Of a DNA stretch of 64,000 nt, positions 23,701-33,500 are shown one piece after another (the first letter of the stretch is position 1; every line of letters starts with the position of its first letter). Under the pieces are notes generated by a model that saw only the letters and a program-made list of their open reading frames with translations, was not told where the DNA came from and did not search any database. A program made the position numbers and the translations under genes. Origin of the DNA: Macrostomum hystrix (lineage: Eukaryota; Platyhelminthes; Macrostomidae); contig CATNEN010000038.1 of NCBI GenBank assembly GCA_950097015.1, positions 22,940,001 to 23,004,000 of the forward strand. The letters run 5' to 3'.

Positions 23701-26700
23701 CATTCACATCGTCTCATTTACATCGTCTCATTCACATCGTCTCATTTACATCGACTCATTCGCATCTTCTCATTCATATCGTCTCATTCACATCGTCTCA
23801 TTCACATCGTCTCATTTACATCGTCTCATTCACATCGTCTCATTTACATCGACTCATTCCCATCTTCTCATTCATATCGTCTCATTCACATCGTCTCATT
23901 CACATCGTCTCATTTACATCGACTCATTCGCATCTTCTCATTCATATCGTCTCATTTACATCGACTCATTCGCATCTTCTCATTCATATCGTCTCATTCA
24001 CATCGTCTCATTCACATCGTCTCATTTACATCGTCTCATTCACATCGTCTCATTTACATCGACTCATTCCCATCTTCTCATTCATATCGTCTCATTCACA
24101 TCGTCTCATTCACATCGTCTCATTTACATCGACTCTTTCGCATCGTCTCATTCACATCGTCTCATTCACATCGTCTCATTTACATCGTCTCATTTACATC
24201 GACTCATTCGCATCTTCTCATTCATATCGTCTCATTTACATCGTCTCATTCACATCGTCTCATTTACATCGACTCATTTACATCGTCTCATTCATATCGT
24301 CTCATTCACATCGTCTCTTATTTTTGAGCCTTCTTCAAAGGCTTCAAAGTGCCGCCTTCATATTTTTGTCTTATCTTTCCTCTTTGGATCACCCAATCAC
24401 ATCTTCACTACTAATTAAATCATCGGCAAGGAAGTTGCCTAAAAAATTGTCATTTTTATAATCTACTAGAAGAATTTATAGTCAGTTGCCGCGTTATCTA
24501 ACGCTTTATTGGCCTGGTGTGGGCCGATTAATAAAAAAATATTTGGCAACATTCTTCTACTATATCTACACCACAACATGTAATGCTGCTTTGCATGTCG
24601 CTGAAAATTCTAAGAAATCGGTTCATGTTTTCCAGGAAATTGGCAGCTAGTGTGCGTGGTTCCATGCAGTATTCTGTGTGTTACTTTGGTACACAGCCAT
24701 ACTCTTTTGTGTTTGTAGTTCTAAAGACTGCGAGAAAAGTATTTGTGCAATATAGCTTTGAATTGAAGCTTAGTTTTAACAAATTTTTACTGGGTACATT
24801 TACAAATTGTGATTAATCAATCAATCAATTAATCAATGTTCTTTAACACAACCGATTGAAAATACTCCGCAAAAAGTGTTTGCTAAGTCATATTTATAGT
24901 AAGTCATCCTGGGAATTTTAAGCGAACGCTAAAAAAATATTTCCTGCAGAAGACTGAGACTCAATAGGTGAGAAACTGTGATTCATATTAATGCCTGCAT
25001 CAAGAGGTAGGCTTCACATAATCAAATCACAAAAGGCCATTTCAGAAGCATGATCAAGGACCTTGCAGATTGAATTGGCTTTGAAAATTATACACTCGTA
25101 GCTCTTAACGGTCTTTAAAGCTCAATTGTGTTGATGATCAAGTTTAGATCAAGTTCTAAACAAAATTACGTTTTGACAACAAAATGGCGGAAATTTTCTT
25201 TTTAAAGTTTTAATCTTCTGATCTAGTCCATTCTTTGCGAAAAATATCTTGATCTCCGAGATCAATCTCTTCATAAATTTGAATTTTGAATTAGAAAACG
25301 AATGTCTTTCTAAAATACTAAGTAAGTTGCATTTGCAGTTTCCGTAAATTGTGTGAGACAGAAAATAAAAGAGCGATACATTTTTTCTTTCAGTTGTCTT
25401 TGTTATAGTCCACTGTATTTATTCTTTACAATACACAAATTACATGTCATTAAGAAGTGCCGTTTTTATAGCTTATTAATTAAAGTACAGATTGATTTAT
25501 TAAAACACATAGCAGATTCAGGCTTGTTCTTCCATTTTTATCGATAGAAAATTATCTCCGTAAAAAGAAAGGATTAAAAATACATATAAATTAAACAAAT
25601 TATCTTGATCGATATAGTGAAAATTATAACAAAATACTAAAATATAAATTTCTAATTTCTAAAAAACCCTTTCACCCCTAATGACGAAAGAATGTAAAGC
25701 ATTGAAGGAAATTTCTTGTCTATTTATATAATTCTACGTCTGAAGCTCTACTTTTATTTGAAATAAAATACTACGATTATAATAAATAAATATAAATAAT
25801 AAACAAAAATGACCGCAGTGTAAAAAACAGACATGTAAACAGATGAAATAGCGAAAAAAAACTATTTAGTTAAATCGACAGTTAGCAATGACAGTTTATT
25901 TTTTTTGCTTTTTTTAATATTGATCTAATGTATGATAATTATAATCGTAATCGCAGCAAAAGTCACAGCGTGTCAGTATACAGCATCCTCAGTATGAAAT
26001 CAAATCTCATTCATTTACTTAGCCAAACTAAATAAATTTATCCTAAAACTCGTCACACCCCACGCACAACTATTATATAGGAACACAGCGTGGGAGACCT
26101 GCAATTTTCGCTTTCCTACCTGCCATCGGCAAAGCGCCTTAGCGTTTCAATCATGAAGGCTCGAAATCTGCGCGAGGCACACAAGGACAAGCCGCTAGCA
26201 GGTGACGAACAGTTTAACAAAAAGCCATTAGATTGGACTGGTTTTAATCGGATGTGCTGCTAATGGGTTTTGTTGAATTAAATATACACTTCTCCAAGTA
26301 GCCTTTAATGTAATCTTAAAATAGAATTTTTGACGCTTGTGTAAAATACGATCGCAACCCATTTTCGTCACTTGATTGAGGTTGTCATCTAATCCATTGC
26401 CCAAATCGAATCTCACGTTTTTCATACACTGCGGGTGCTGGGTGTGGGCTCTGGATGGGAGTCAGGCAATGGGTGTGGTGCCTAGACACTGAATGGGGTG
26501 CTAGACGTTAGGTAGACGTGTTGGACAATCGATGGGTGTTAGACACTGGGTGGGGTGTTAGACGCTGACTGGGTGGGTGTTAGACACTAAGTGGTGTTAG
26601 GTACTTGGTGGGGTGTTAGATACTTGGTGAGGTGTTAGATATTGGGTGGAGAGTGTTAGACACTGGGTGGAGTGTGTTAGATACTGGGTGGGGTGTTACA

Positions 26701-27310
26701 TACTCGATGGGGTGTTAGACACTGGGTGGTGTGTTAGACACTGTTTGGGGTGTTAGATACTGGGTGGGGTGTTAGATACTGGGTGTAGTATGTTAGACAC
26801 TGGGTGGGGTGTTACATACTGATTGGGTGTTAGACACTGGGTAAATTGTGTTAGATACTGGATTTGGTGCATGTGTTAGATACTGGGTGGGGTGTTAGAC
26901 GTTTAGTGAATCTGTAAACTCAGGCTGTTTGCAGGTTGCAGGGCTGCAAGAGCTCAAACGTGCTTGCCTCTCCCCCTGTTCCCGCAGACTCCTCAGTTCG
27001 GGTCACCCTGTCCACCCAGAACGGCAAGAAGCAGAAAAAGAAGAAGACTTCCTCATGCAAGACGCCGGGCAACCCAGTCTGGGAGGAGGCTCTGGTCTTC
27101 AACGGAGTCCCGGAAGAGGATCTAACTCGCGGCTCCCTGGACCTGATCGTCTGTCACGACGGTGTCCTCAGCAGCTCGGAGATCAGCCGGGTCTACCTGG
27201 GTCCAGACACCGGTGGCGATGAGTACCAGCACTGGTGGAACATGGTGAAGTCCAAGAGCGCTGCAGCCAGGTGGCATAAGCTCTACCCAATGAGCCACGC
27301 TCATAAGTAG
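9422..27310 (+). CDS. synaptotagmin-family tandem C2-domain protein
   Basis: Proposed exons: 9422-9596, 10101-10295, 17945-18106, 20142-20323, 21916-22353, 26081-26201 and 26988-27310 (stop TAG). All junction phases agree, giving 531 residues. The last four exons are firm and the first three are inferred from phase. C2A (about residues 254-380) starts FGQLNFSLEF and keeps acidic loop residues in AKDSATG and FDYDPCSMDE, but has ANPYC where SDPYV is usual. C2B (about 388-525) starts GDLQFSLSYLPSAKRL and has the polybasic KKQKKKKT strand and the C-terminal RWHKL (WHxL) motif. Its calcium loops are mostly lost (VCHDGVLSSSE). No transmembrane helix or Cys cluster is visible, so it is either a soluble Syt-like protein or has an unseen 5' exon. 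The linker has KVTFPNEF (RVxF-like) and RRRAS (PKA-like). The family role is phospholipid binding in membrane traffic. Confidence 0.72.
9670..9955. repeat. intronic minisatellite, about 38-bp unit
   Basis: The unit contains CACCCACCTCACTCCATTCT, then CTGCCATGCCCAGCCAA. The right-hand copies are diverged. It lies in the first intron of the C2-domain gene. Confidence 0.85.
10363..10500. repeat. intronic minisatellite, about 36-bp unit
   Basis: Four copies of a unit containing CAGCCACCTCACTCCTCTT and CTACCCCTTCGATGC. It follows the second exon of the C2-domain gene by about 70 bp. Confidence 0.88.
10501..11317. other. unique intronic sequence
   Basis: I see no exon, RNA gene or repeat here. 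It is part of the 7.6-kb second intron of the C2-domain gene. Confidence 0.4.
11318..12242. repeat. intronic minisatellite, about 40-bp unit with a 361-bp higher-order repeat
   Basis: The unit is GATGCTTTGCGAGGGGTCAG followed by AGAAGAGGAGTGGGGTGGGT. A block of nine units is duplicated at a 361-bp shift: 11584-11784 and 11945-12145 translate identically. The GGAGTGGGGTGGGTG part is the reverse complement of the core shared with arrays at 5-10 kb. Confidence 0.94.
12742..14440. repeat. intronic minisatellite, 23-bp unit, each copy with GAATTC
   Basis: About 75 copies of GACAGACAGAATTCAGAGTG plus TAG/ATA/CAG variants. A subset has a 3-bp deletion (CAGTGATAG). Nearly every unit has an EcoRI site. 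Confidence 0.95.
14441..15827. other. intronic sequence with a CAG run and a degenerate repeat
   Basis: A (CAG)n run of about nine triplets lies at 14545-14570. From 14940 to 15270, decayed copies of a unit of about 30 bp around AAATATCCCATCC can be seen. A 98-codon frame on the - strand over it looks fortuitous. I see no exon. Confidence 0.4.
15828..16762. repeat. intronic minisatellite, 19-bp unit with 14-bp variant
   Basis: GATAGAACAGAATAGAATG repeated, mixed with a shortened GATAGAACAGAATG form. A block of about 160 bp containing GGACAGAATAGAAGGG occurs twice (near 16250-16350 and 16440-16520). It is purine-rich on the + strand. The long open frames on the - strand encode only the array. 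Confidence 0.94.
16763..17289. other. unique intronic sequence
   Basis: AT-rich with nothing I can name. It is part of the long second intron of the C2-domain gene. Confidence 0.35.
17290..17795. repeat. intronic minisatellite, 12-bp unit
   Basis: ACTCTCACACAG repeated with many variants. A stretch of about 130 bp (near 17325-17430) is repeated at about 17440-17545, including the rare CTATCATAGACTCAAACAG variant. Confidence 0.9.
18228..18775. repeat. intronic minisatellite, 20-bp unit
   Basis: ACTGATCCCATCTCCATAAA repeated about 20 times. A longer variant with CATCCCATACCCCAAAATG appears at 18580-18660, and the copies then decay. It is in the third intron of the C2-domain gene. Confidence 0.94.
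19168..19700. repeat. intronic minisatellite, 25-bp unit, pyrimidine-rich
   Basis: CCACCCCTCTCTCTTGTTCC plus TCAAT repeated about 20 times, almost all pyrimidine on the + strand. All three forward frames are open, so the open frames carry no coding information. Confidence 0.93.
20344..20397. repeat. CAAT microsatellite beside a SINE
   Basis: A run of (CAAT)n with some CACT and CAGT variants. It ends at the 5' end of the SINE copy that starts near 20398. Confidence 0.8.
20398..20724 (+). mobile_element. tRNA-derived SINE, copy A
   Basis: A nearly full-length copy. It has a tRNA-like head with an A box (AATAGCAGAGCTA) and a B-box region (CCCTGAGCTCGATTCCG). The body contains CATTTGGGGCGCAGTCGCGG and GATGAGAAAGACAGGGCAGA, and the 3' end is GGCTGCGGGTATAGAGTGTC. 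Instead of the ATT tail seen in copies B and F it runs into a CTAT/ATCT microsatellite. It sits in an intron of the C2-domain gene in the same orientation. Confidence 0.85.
20725..20850. repeat. CTAT microsatellite, SINE tail
   Basis: (CTAT)n, then decayed (TATT/TATC) repeats, directly after SINE copy A. Confidence 0.85.
20851..21915. other. unique intronic sequence before the C2A exon
   Basis: Contains a short CTCTCT tract near 20998-21016. No exon is supported. The tract before the acceptor at 21915 (CCCTCTGTCCCGCAG) is a good 3' splice site. Confidence 0.4.
22354..23214. other. unique intronic sequence after the C2A exon
   Basis: Follows the donor CCA|GTGAGT. A CAGCCAATCA-like word recurs a few times between 22400 and 22620 as a weak degenerate repeat. 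I see no gene. Confidence 0.35.
23215..24320. repeat. intronic minisatellite, 14-bp unit with higher-order blocks
   Basis: TCTCATTCACATCG repeated about 78 times. Variants come in a fixed order (TTTACATCGAC, TTCGCATCT, TTCATATCG), so blocks of 5-8 units recur as higher-order repeats. A 477-codon frame runs through it because three units (42 bp) keep phase. It is not a gene. Confidence 0.94.
24321..26080. other. AT-rich intronic sequence
   Basis: Long AT-rich DNA with short fortuitous frames only. A small ATCA run lies at 24816-24835. It ends at the acceptor TATTATATAG before the C2B exon. Confidence 0.4.
26425..26905. repeat. intronic minisatellite, about 19-bp unit
   Basis: Imperfect copies of GGGTGGGGTGTTAGACACT with many substitutions, G-rich on the + strand. 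It lies in the last intron of the C2-domain gene and ends about 80 bp before its acceptor. Confidence 0.88.
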
Positions 27311-30050
27311 ACCCAGCTGATAATTGTCTACACTAACTCAACATTCTTGAGATTTTTGTTGTAAAATAATATATCTCTGCTTCTCTCCATTTTTGTCAGT
27401 TTTAAATAAGAAGCGAATCTAACAGTTCACAACACACTAATTGTGTCTAACTGTTCCTGATTAGCTGCAATATCATGTACTTGTGTTTCAGTTGAATATA
27501 AATCTAGATTTTGAACTACTGCAATGCATTGGCAGATTTGAATATCAAATAACACGAAATCTCGTAGCTATGACGTCACTATATACTATATACTATAAAT
27601 CTATAAATAGAAACACGAACTTAACGACTCCCATCCTATAGCTGTTATGTTTACTAATCACTAGTTTAGTTTTATATACTAAAATCCTGTTTGAAAATTG
27701 TACTCTTCTTCTTGTCTGTTATTACTTTAAAGAAAATTCTAGTAATCCATTTTAAATTACTAGTAAATTATTGTCGATAGAATTCTAGACAATCTATTCA
27801 ATCTGGATGACACCAAAACCCGTCAACATCAAAGCGTATCGATATCTTCTAATTACAACCTAAATTCCAGTGTTTCTGACCACTCGAATTCCGCAACAAG
27901 CTGCTGCTTGTTTTATTCGAAAAAAAATTCTAGTGTCTTTATTGTGACTTTCATTAGAAATTTTGATGTCTTAATCCAGCTCAGTTCGATTCTAAAACAA
28001 GTTTCTGTACCAAATTGAATAAAACAAACTACGAGTACATCGTAAATTTAAATCGGGCACCTTTTTAAAGAGTGAATAAAAAACGAACCCAAGCTATAGT
28101 TTGCCTTAATCGGCTTCATACTTATAAAATATGAACCTAAAAAGCAAATAAAAAATATTTCTCCATAGTAAAGTAGCATATAGTAGTGTTTTTATGTGTT
28201 CATTTATTACAAGACCATTTTGCCGCCGGTTTTAATACTAAGGGGGAGACCCGAATGCAAAAAGCATTGGGTGGTGACTGACTGGTTGACAGACTAGCCG
28301 ATGGTGTCCTGTGGTTGAGCTGCACCTAATATTTACAATCGATCGATGAAATCGGAGAAATTCGCGTCAGCGTTTCCATAGCGGCCTAGTTCCACCTGTT
28401 GTAGCCACGAAGGTCCAGCAGTTCCGTCTAGATAAGGTAGGTGACCACCGAAGACGGAGATGATGCAGGCAGATTCGGGTGACATGCTAATCATTTTTGA
28501 AGGCCTGGCAGGACCGCACTGAGGCGCAGTGCTAATTCGTGTATAGGGGTGTATGAATGTCTGATGTGGGAAAAATCAGACCTTCGGCCAGAACCATTGA
28601 ATATCTCGACGGTCTGAAGAGCTGGCGACTTGTTTACTGTTTCAAAAGATGCGCAACAAAAAGTATAGTCCCGCGTTCTTGAGTTTCGTGTGCTTGCGTT
28701 GCTCCGTTCGGGTGCAGCAAAAATAACTGACAGGGGGAATTCCCCCCTTGGTAGTTCTACTGTTAAATACTAATTATTACTATTAATATTATATAAAACT
28801 GTAGCTAAATTTTGATTTGGAACTATGGAACGTGATTTCAATGTCGTTTCCACACAACCCTAAACAGAAAGGATATATTTAGTGGCTCATTTCTACAGTT
28901 TAAAAAAAAATTGAAAGCGCCCAATTCAGCCCGCATTGTTTTTGTCCTGACATGCAGGTGGGCAGATACGTAAAGGAACAGGCAAAGCATGCAGGCATAT
29001 TTTTATCTACTCAAAGCCTGTACAGAGGCTAGAATGAATCGCGCTATGGCAATCCGCAAAATTTCACTAGTGGTTTCAATTAAAACGAAATAACCAGCTG
29101 ACAACCAGCTGACGTTGGCAATTGTTTAAATGATTTCTTTCAACAATTGTGTAAAAATCATTTCTTGACTTTCATTTATTTGATCACAAAATCTTCGTTA
29201 TCACAAAGCTTGATTTTTCTAATCAGTTAAAACAAAAATATTAATATTTCGAGCCAAATTATTAATTAATGAGTCTATAATGCTTTTTTAATGTAAGTTA
29301 CATTTAAGTTCGTAAAAAACTATAAGTTTATAATTTGTTGCATCTAAGCTGTATTAACGATGTTTTGTTAAGTTAAATCGCTTTTGAATTCTGTTTTTTT
29401 TCACGAGGTGCTTTTTTTACGAATTTCTTTAAATAAGATCGGAATAGAGAATTAAGTAAAGCAAGATACTTTTGAATAAAATTAGATTCAGAATGTTTTA
29501 ATTATTACAGCTGCAGTTTACACTAATAGCAATTTATTTTTAGCATCAAATCGGTAAGAAGTAACAAATGATGACATTTTCTAAAAAAATAGCGTCATTT
29601 ATGTTTAATCGTGTTCTTATTAGGGCCACAAAAGCAGTTTTTTTCCGAAATTATTTTCTTCAGAAAGTGTTTTCAAACAACACTTTCAGATATTATAAAT
29701 GGAGTGAGGTGTACGCACAGCATAAGTGATTGGATTGGTCGGCGCAAGATAACAAGAGAATGTGATCGTGAAGGGGTGTTCATTCCAATATTTTGGTCAG
29801 CCAATTAGACTGAAGAATATTAAGGTCGCGGAGTGAGGTGGGTGGTCCATTTCTAACAGAATGAAATGTTTTTGGAGATCAAAGTGCAGATTATAGTTCA
29901 TCATATGCACACAGAGATACGGAAATATATTTATACAACTGTTCTTTTCTAAGCTGTTCAGGCGATATAAACAAATGAAACTATTTCTTTTCGATTTCAA
30001 TTTGATCCGATCCTTATAGGTGACGAACTAAATAATTATGTGTTCTAAAC
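27311..30050. other. region between the 3' ends of the C2 and protocadherin genes
   Basis: Mostly AT-rich unique DNA. The first AATAAA after the C2-gene stop that I noticed is at 28018, which would give a long 3' UTR. A GC-richer block at about 28205-28765 stands out and is discussed in the findings. No coding exon is supported. Confidence 0.4.
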
Positions 30051-30056
30051 TTTATT
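30051..30056 (-). promoter_or_regulatory. poly(A) signal for the protocadherin
   Basis: AATAAA on the - strand, about 70 bp after the protocadherin stop codon at 30125. Confidence 0.6.
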
Positions 30057-30124
30057 GAATACATATACAGTATATGTTCATTTTATTAGTAGAAGTGCCA
30101 CTCTAATAACAGTGGACGCCTGGC

Positions 30125-30552
30125 TTACACAAAACTACTGGTCAGGTAGGGGCTACCGTACACGAAGCCGCTGCGACCTTCCGCTGTCCTATTGTTGCCT
30201 GCTAGAGAAGGGTCAACCAGGTAGCGAACAGTCTGAAACTTTGGCCCTCCTGATGGCAAATCTTCTAGTAGTAAGTGTTGCTGCTGCTGCTGCTGCTGGA
30301 TCCATCTTCTTCTAGTCGGGTCAGTTGACGGTGGTCTTAAACTCTTGTAGTAGCTGTCAGCTTTGACGGCCTCGGAGCTGAGTATATTCAGCCGGCGGCC
30401 GCCGTCGGATTGTTCGGCTTCGGCTCTGTCGACGAGGCCGGCGTGGAGGAAAGCCGCGGCCGACTCGCTGTCCTCGCTGCGACGTCGCTGATTGGGCTGC
30501 AAGGTGTTGTCGAAGCGCGACTGAGGCCTCTGGTAGTAACCTGTTGGAGAGT

Positions 30553-30593
<41 letters not shown>

Positions 30594-33500
30594 TGCAGGA
30601 GGGCTGCGAGCAGTGAAGCCCATCATTCGGTGACACTAGACCCGCAGCCAGCGAGGAGGCAATTCTGCCCATTTCGCTGACTCCTGAGCACACACGCACA
30701 CAGTTACTGTACTCAGGCACACGCTCACACAGGTGTGTACATCTGCCCCGACTTTCTCATCGTCAGGCAGTGTACACTCTCACTGTGCCTTGGAGGTTGG
30801 CCCTCAAGGGCGTCAATTGCACGACAAGCCCCACAAGCCTTCTCTCCGCGACTGCGCCCCAAATAAATGTGGCCTCGCCGTGGAATCGAACTTAGGGACC
30901 TTGGTGCGAGAGGCAAACGCATGAACCGATTTGCCACCGACCCCCCAGTGGAGAGTTTATTCGGAGTACCAAATCTCAGTCGATATTTTACTTGAGTTTA
31001 CGAGATTTCACTAGAGTTTGCGAGATTGTGCTTGACTTCGCGAGATATTACTTGAATTTACTAGAGTTTACTTGAGTTTACAAGTTTTTCCATGAGTCAA
31101 AAATATTTTATTTGTTCTGTTAGGGCTTACTAATTTCACTAGAAGACAGCACTAGCAGCAACGCTAATACTCCTTACATAACTACTGACTAGTAGCATGT
31201 GCGGGCTCTACTAGAAGCAGCAGCGATCGATATTTCAAAATAAGTAACTCATATTTGTCTCACTTGTCTGATGCAGTGGACGTCGGTTAACAAAATAATG
31301 CGGGCCAGCTGTTGAAAACTGAAATTTTCGTTTAAAATTTAAAATACATTGTGATAATACATTGAGTCTAATTGCTTCCAAAAAGCAATTCGGTACTGTA
31401 AAATGCCTTTGATCAATGACTGGAGAGATATAAGGGTTAAGAGAATCAAAGGTTCAAAGACTATTTGAAAGGTTACAATACTATTTGGAGGGTTCCAGGA
31501 CTGTTTGAAGGGTTCCTTAGACTGTTTGAAGGGTTCCTTAGACTGTTTGAAGGGTTCCTTAGACTGTTTGAAGAGCTCCACGATATTTGGGTATGGGCCC
31601 ATGACTTCTGTGTTAAATGGGTCTGTCAATTCTAATTTCGGTCGCTCACATCGTCGTCATCCTCGCAGACGTCGGCGGACTTCAAAAAGCCGGCAGACCT
31701 TTGCTTTGGCAGCGATATGAATGTTCGTCCGTCTGTGGCAGCCAGTTCCGCATTCAGACTGTTGCGGTCGAGGCCGAGAACAGGTTGGTTGTTGCTGCTG
31801 CGTCCAAAGCCGAGTTTCTCGAGCCAACCTGCTTGCAATCAGAAGAGTTAGAAGATAGAGAATGAGAGGGAGAATGAGAGGAAGAATGAGAGGGAGAATG
31901 AGAGGGAGAATGAGAATGAGAATGAGAATGTAAGGGAGAATGAGAGGGAGAATGTGAGGGAGAATGAGAATGAGAATGAGAATGTAAGGGAGAATGAGAG
32001 GGAGAATGTGAGGGAGAATGTGAGGGAGAATGTGAGGGAGAATGTGAGGGAGAATGAGAATGAGAATGAGAATGTAAGGGAGAATGAGAGGGAGAATGTG
32101 AGGGAGAATGAGAGGGAGAATGAGAATTAGAGGGAGATTGGGATCGAGAGAGATGAGAAGAAGGCAGACCATTGACCGGACCTCATGAAACCGATGAAGG
32201 CTTGTCCCTAATCCTGAACAATTTTTTAAACAAAAAATGCGTGCCTACGAGGGAGAATCTCGTAGATAATGTTGAAGCTAGGCAATATTTTTAAATCCCT
32301 CCCTTAGTCATGCTTCCATCCCAGACTCGCAAGCCACTTCTACCCTCAGTTTTTCATGCTCGGATAGTTTTTGGGGTAAATGCTGAGGAAATTAGTTACA
32401 GAGCTGGACTAAAACAATAATCCGTAAGCAAACTATGAACTACGCGTATAAAAGGCTTGTTCGGCCTTGTTCCGCTGTCAAAATTGTACCGGATATTGGG
32501 GGCTAGCATTTGACTGAAAGTCGAGTTGTTGAGACACAGGATATGAGAAAATATGAGAGGCGCCAACCGCAAAAACTCTGCTCTTTCTCTCTGACGCTCT
32601 CGACGATCTCTCTCTCGTATCTATAGTCGTAGTGATTTCCTTATCTGCTATCGTCAGTTGTCAATAGGGATTGCAACTGGCGGTAAATTTCAAAACACAC
32701 CCGATTTGTTGGTATGACAATTTAAAATTCAATTAACAATCCTTTTTTAAATTATTTACCTAAAGTTGGAATAAATTTAGGAATAATATATTTGATAATT
32801 CCGTACTTAAGTTTTTGAATTCTAGTGGGATGATTGTTCTAGTGAGTGCGAGCGAGACAAATATGTTTACCTGCTAAGTTTGTTAACCAAGTTTGTTTAC
32901 CTGCAAAGTTTGTTAACCAAGGTCTACATCTTTAGAAATCATATTCACGCTCGTAATTTCGGAGATTGGTACTAATGTCTAATGTAATCCCTTAATCCCT
33001 AAATCCCTACCTAATCCTTAAATCCTTCCCTAATCCCTAAATTTTCCTTAATCTCTAAATCTTTAATTTATCTCTAAAACTCCCTTCTCTATTAAAATCC
33101 TCACTATCCCATTTCGAATTCTAATTTTCTTTCACTAATCATTTCGTAAAAACGCATGCACTACGGTTTTATTTTTACATCTTTAATTCCCCGTTCACTG
33201 TGAAATCCTACTGCGATAATCCGCTCACCCAGCCGGCCCTTACTCCTACCACCGCCGGCTGCTGCTAATCCGTTGGGCGCGCCAGCGGCGCCAGCAACGC
33301 CCTCCGTCGTGGTGGTAAATGTCGAGTCTTCCGACCTAGCACCGGGCAGCTGCAGATAATAGCAGAAATAGGCTAACAGAAGCACCACGCATAGCAGCAC
33401 CAGAAATGACAGCGACACGCAGACGGTCACGACAATCAGATCGCGGGCTCCGCCATCCCGCCCGACTCCCGCGTTGTCTCCGGGACGCCCGCCGCGGTCT

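Noticed and set aside
22985-24418. 477-codon frame resembling a His/Ser-rich protein
   Set aside because: Almost all of it is the 14-bp array, inside an intron of the C2-domain gene.
32985-33070. Interstitial telomere repeat
   Set aside because: The copies (TAATCCCTAAATCC-like) are too irregular and differ from an exact CCCTAA array.
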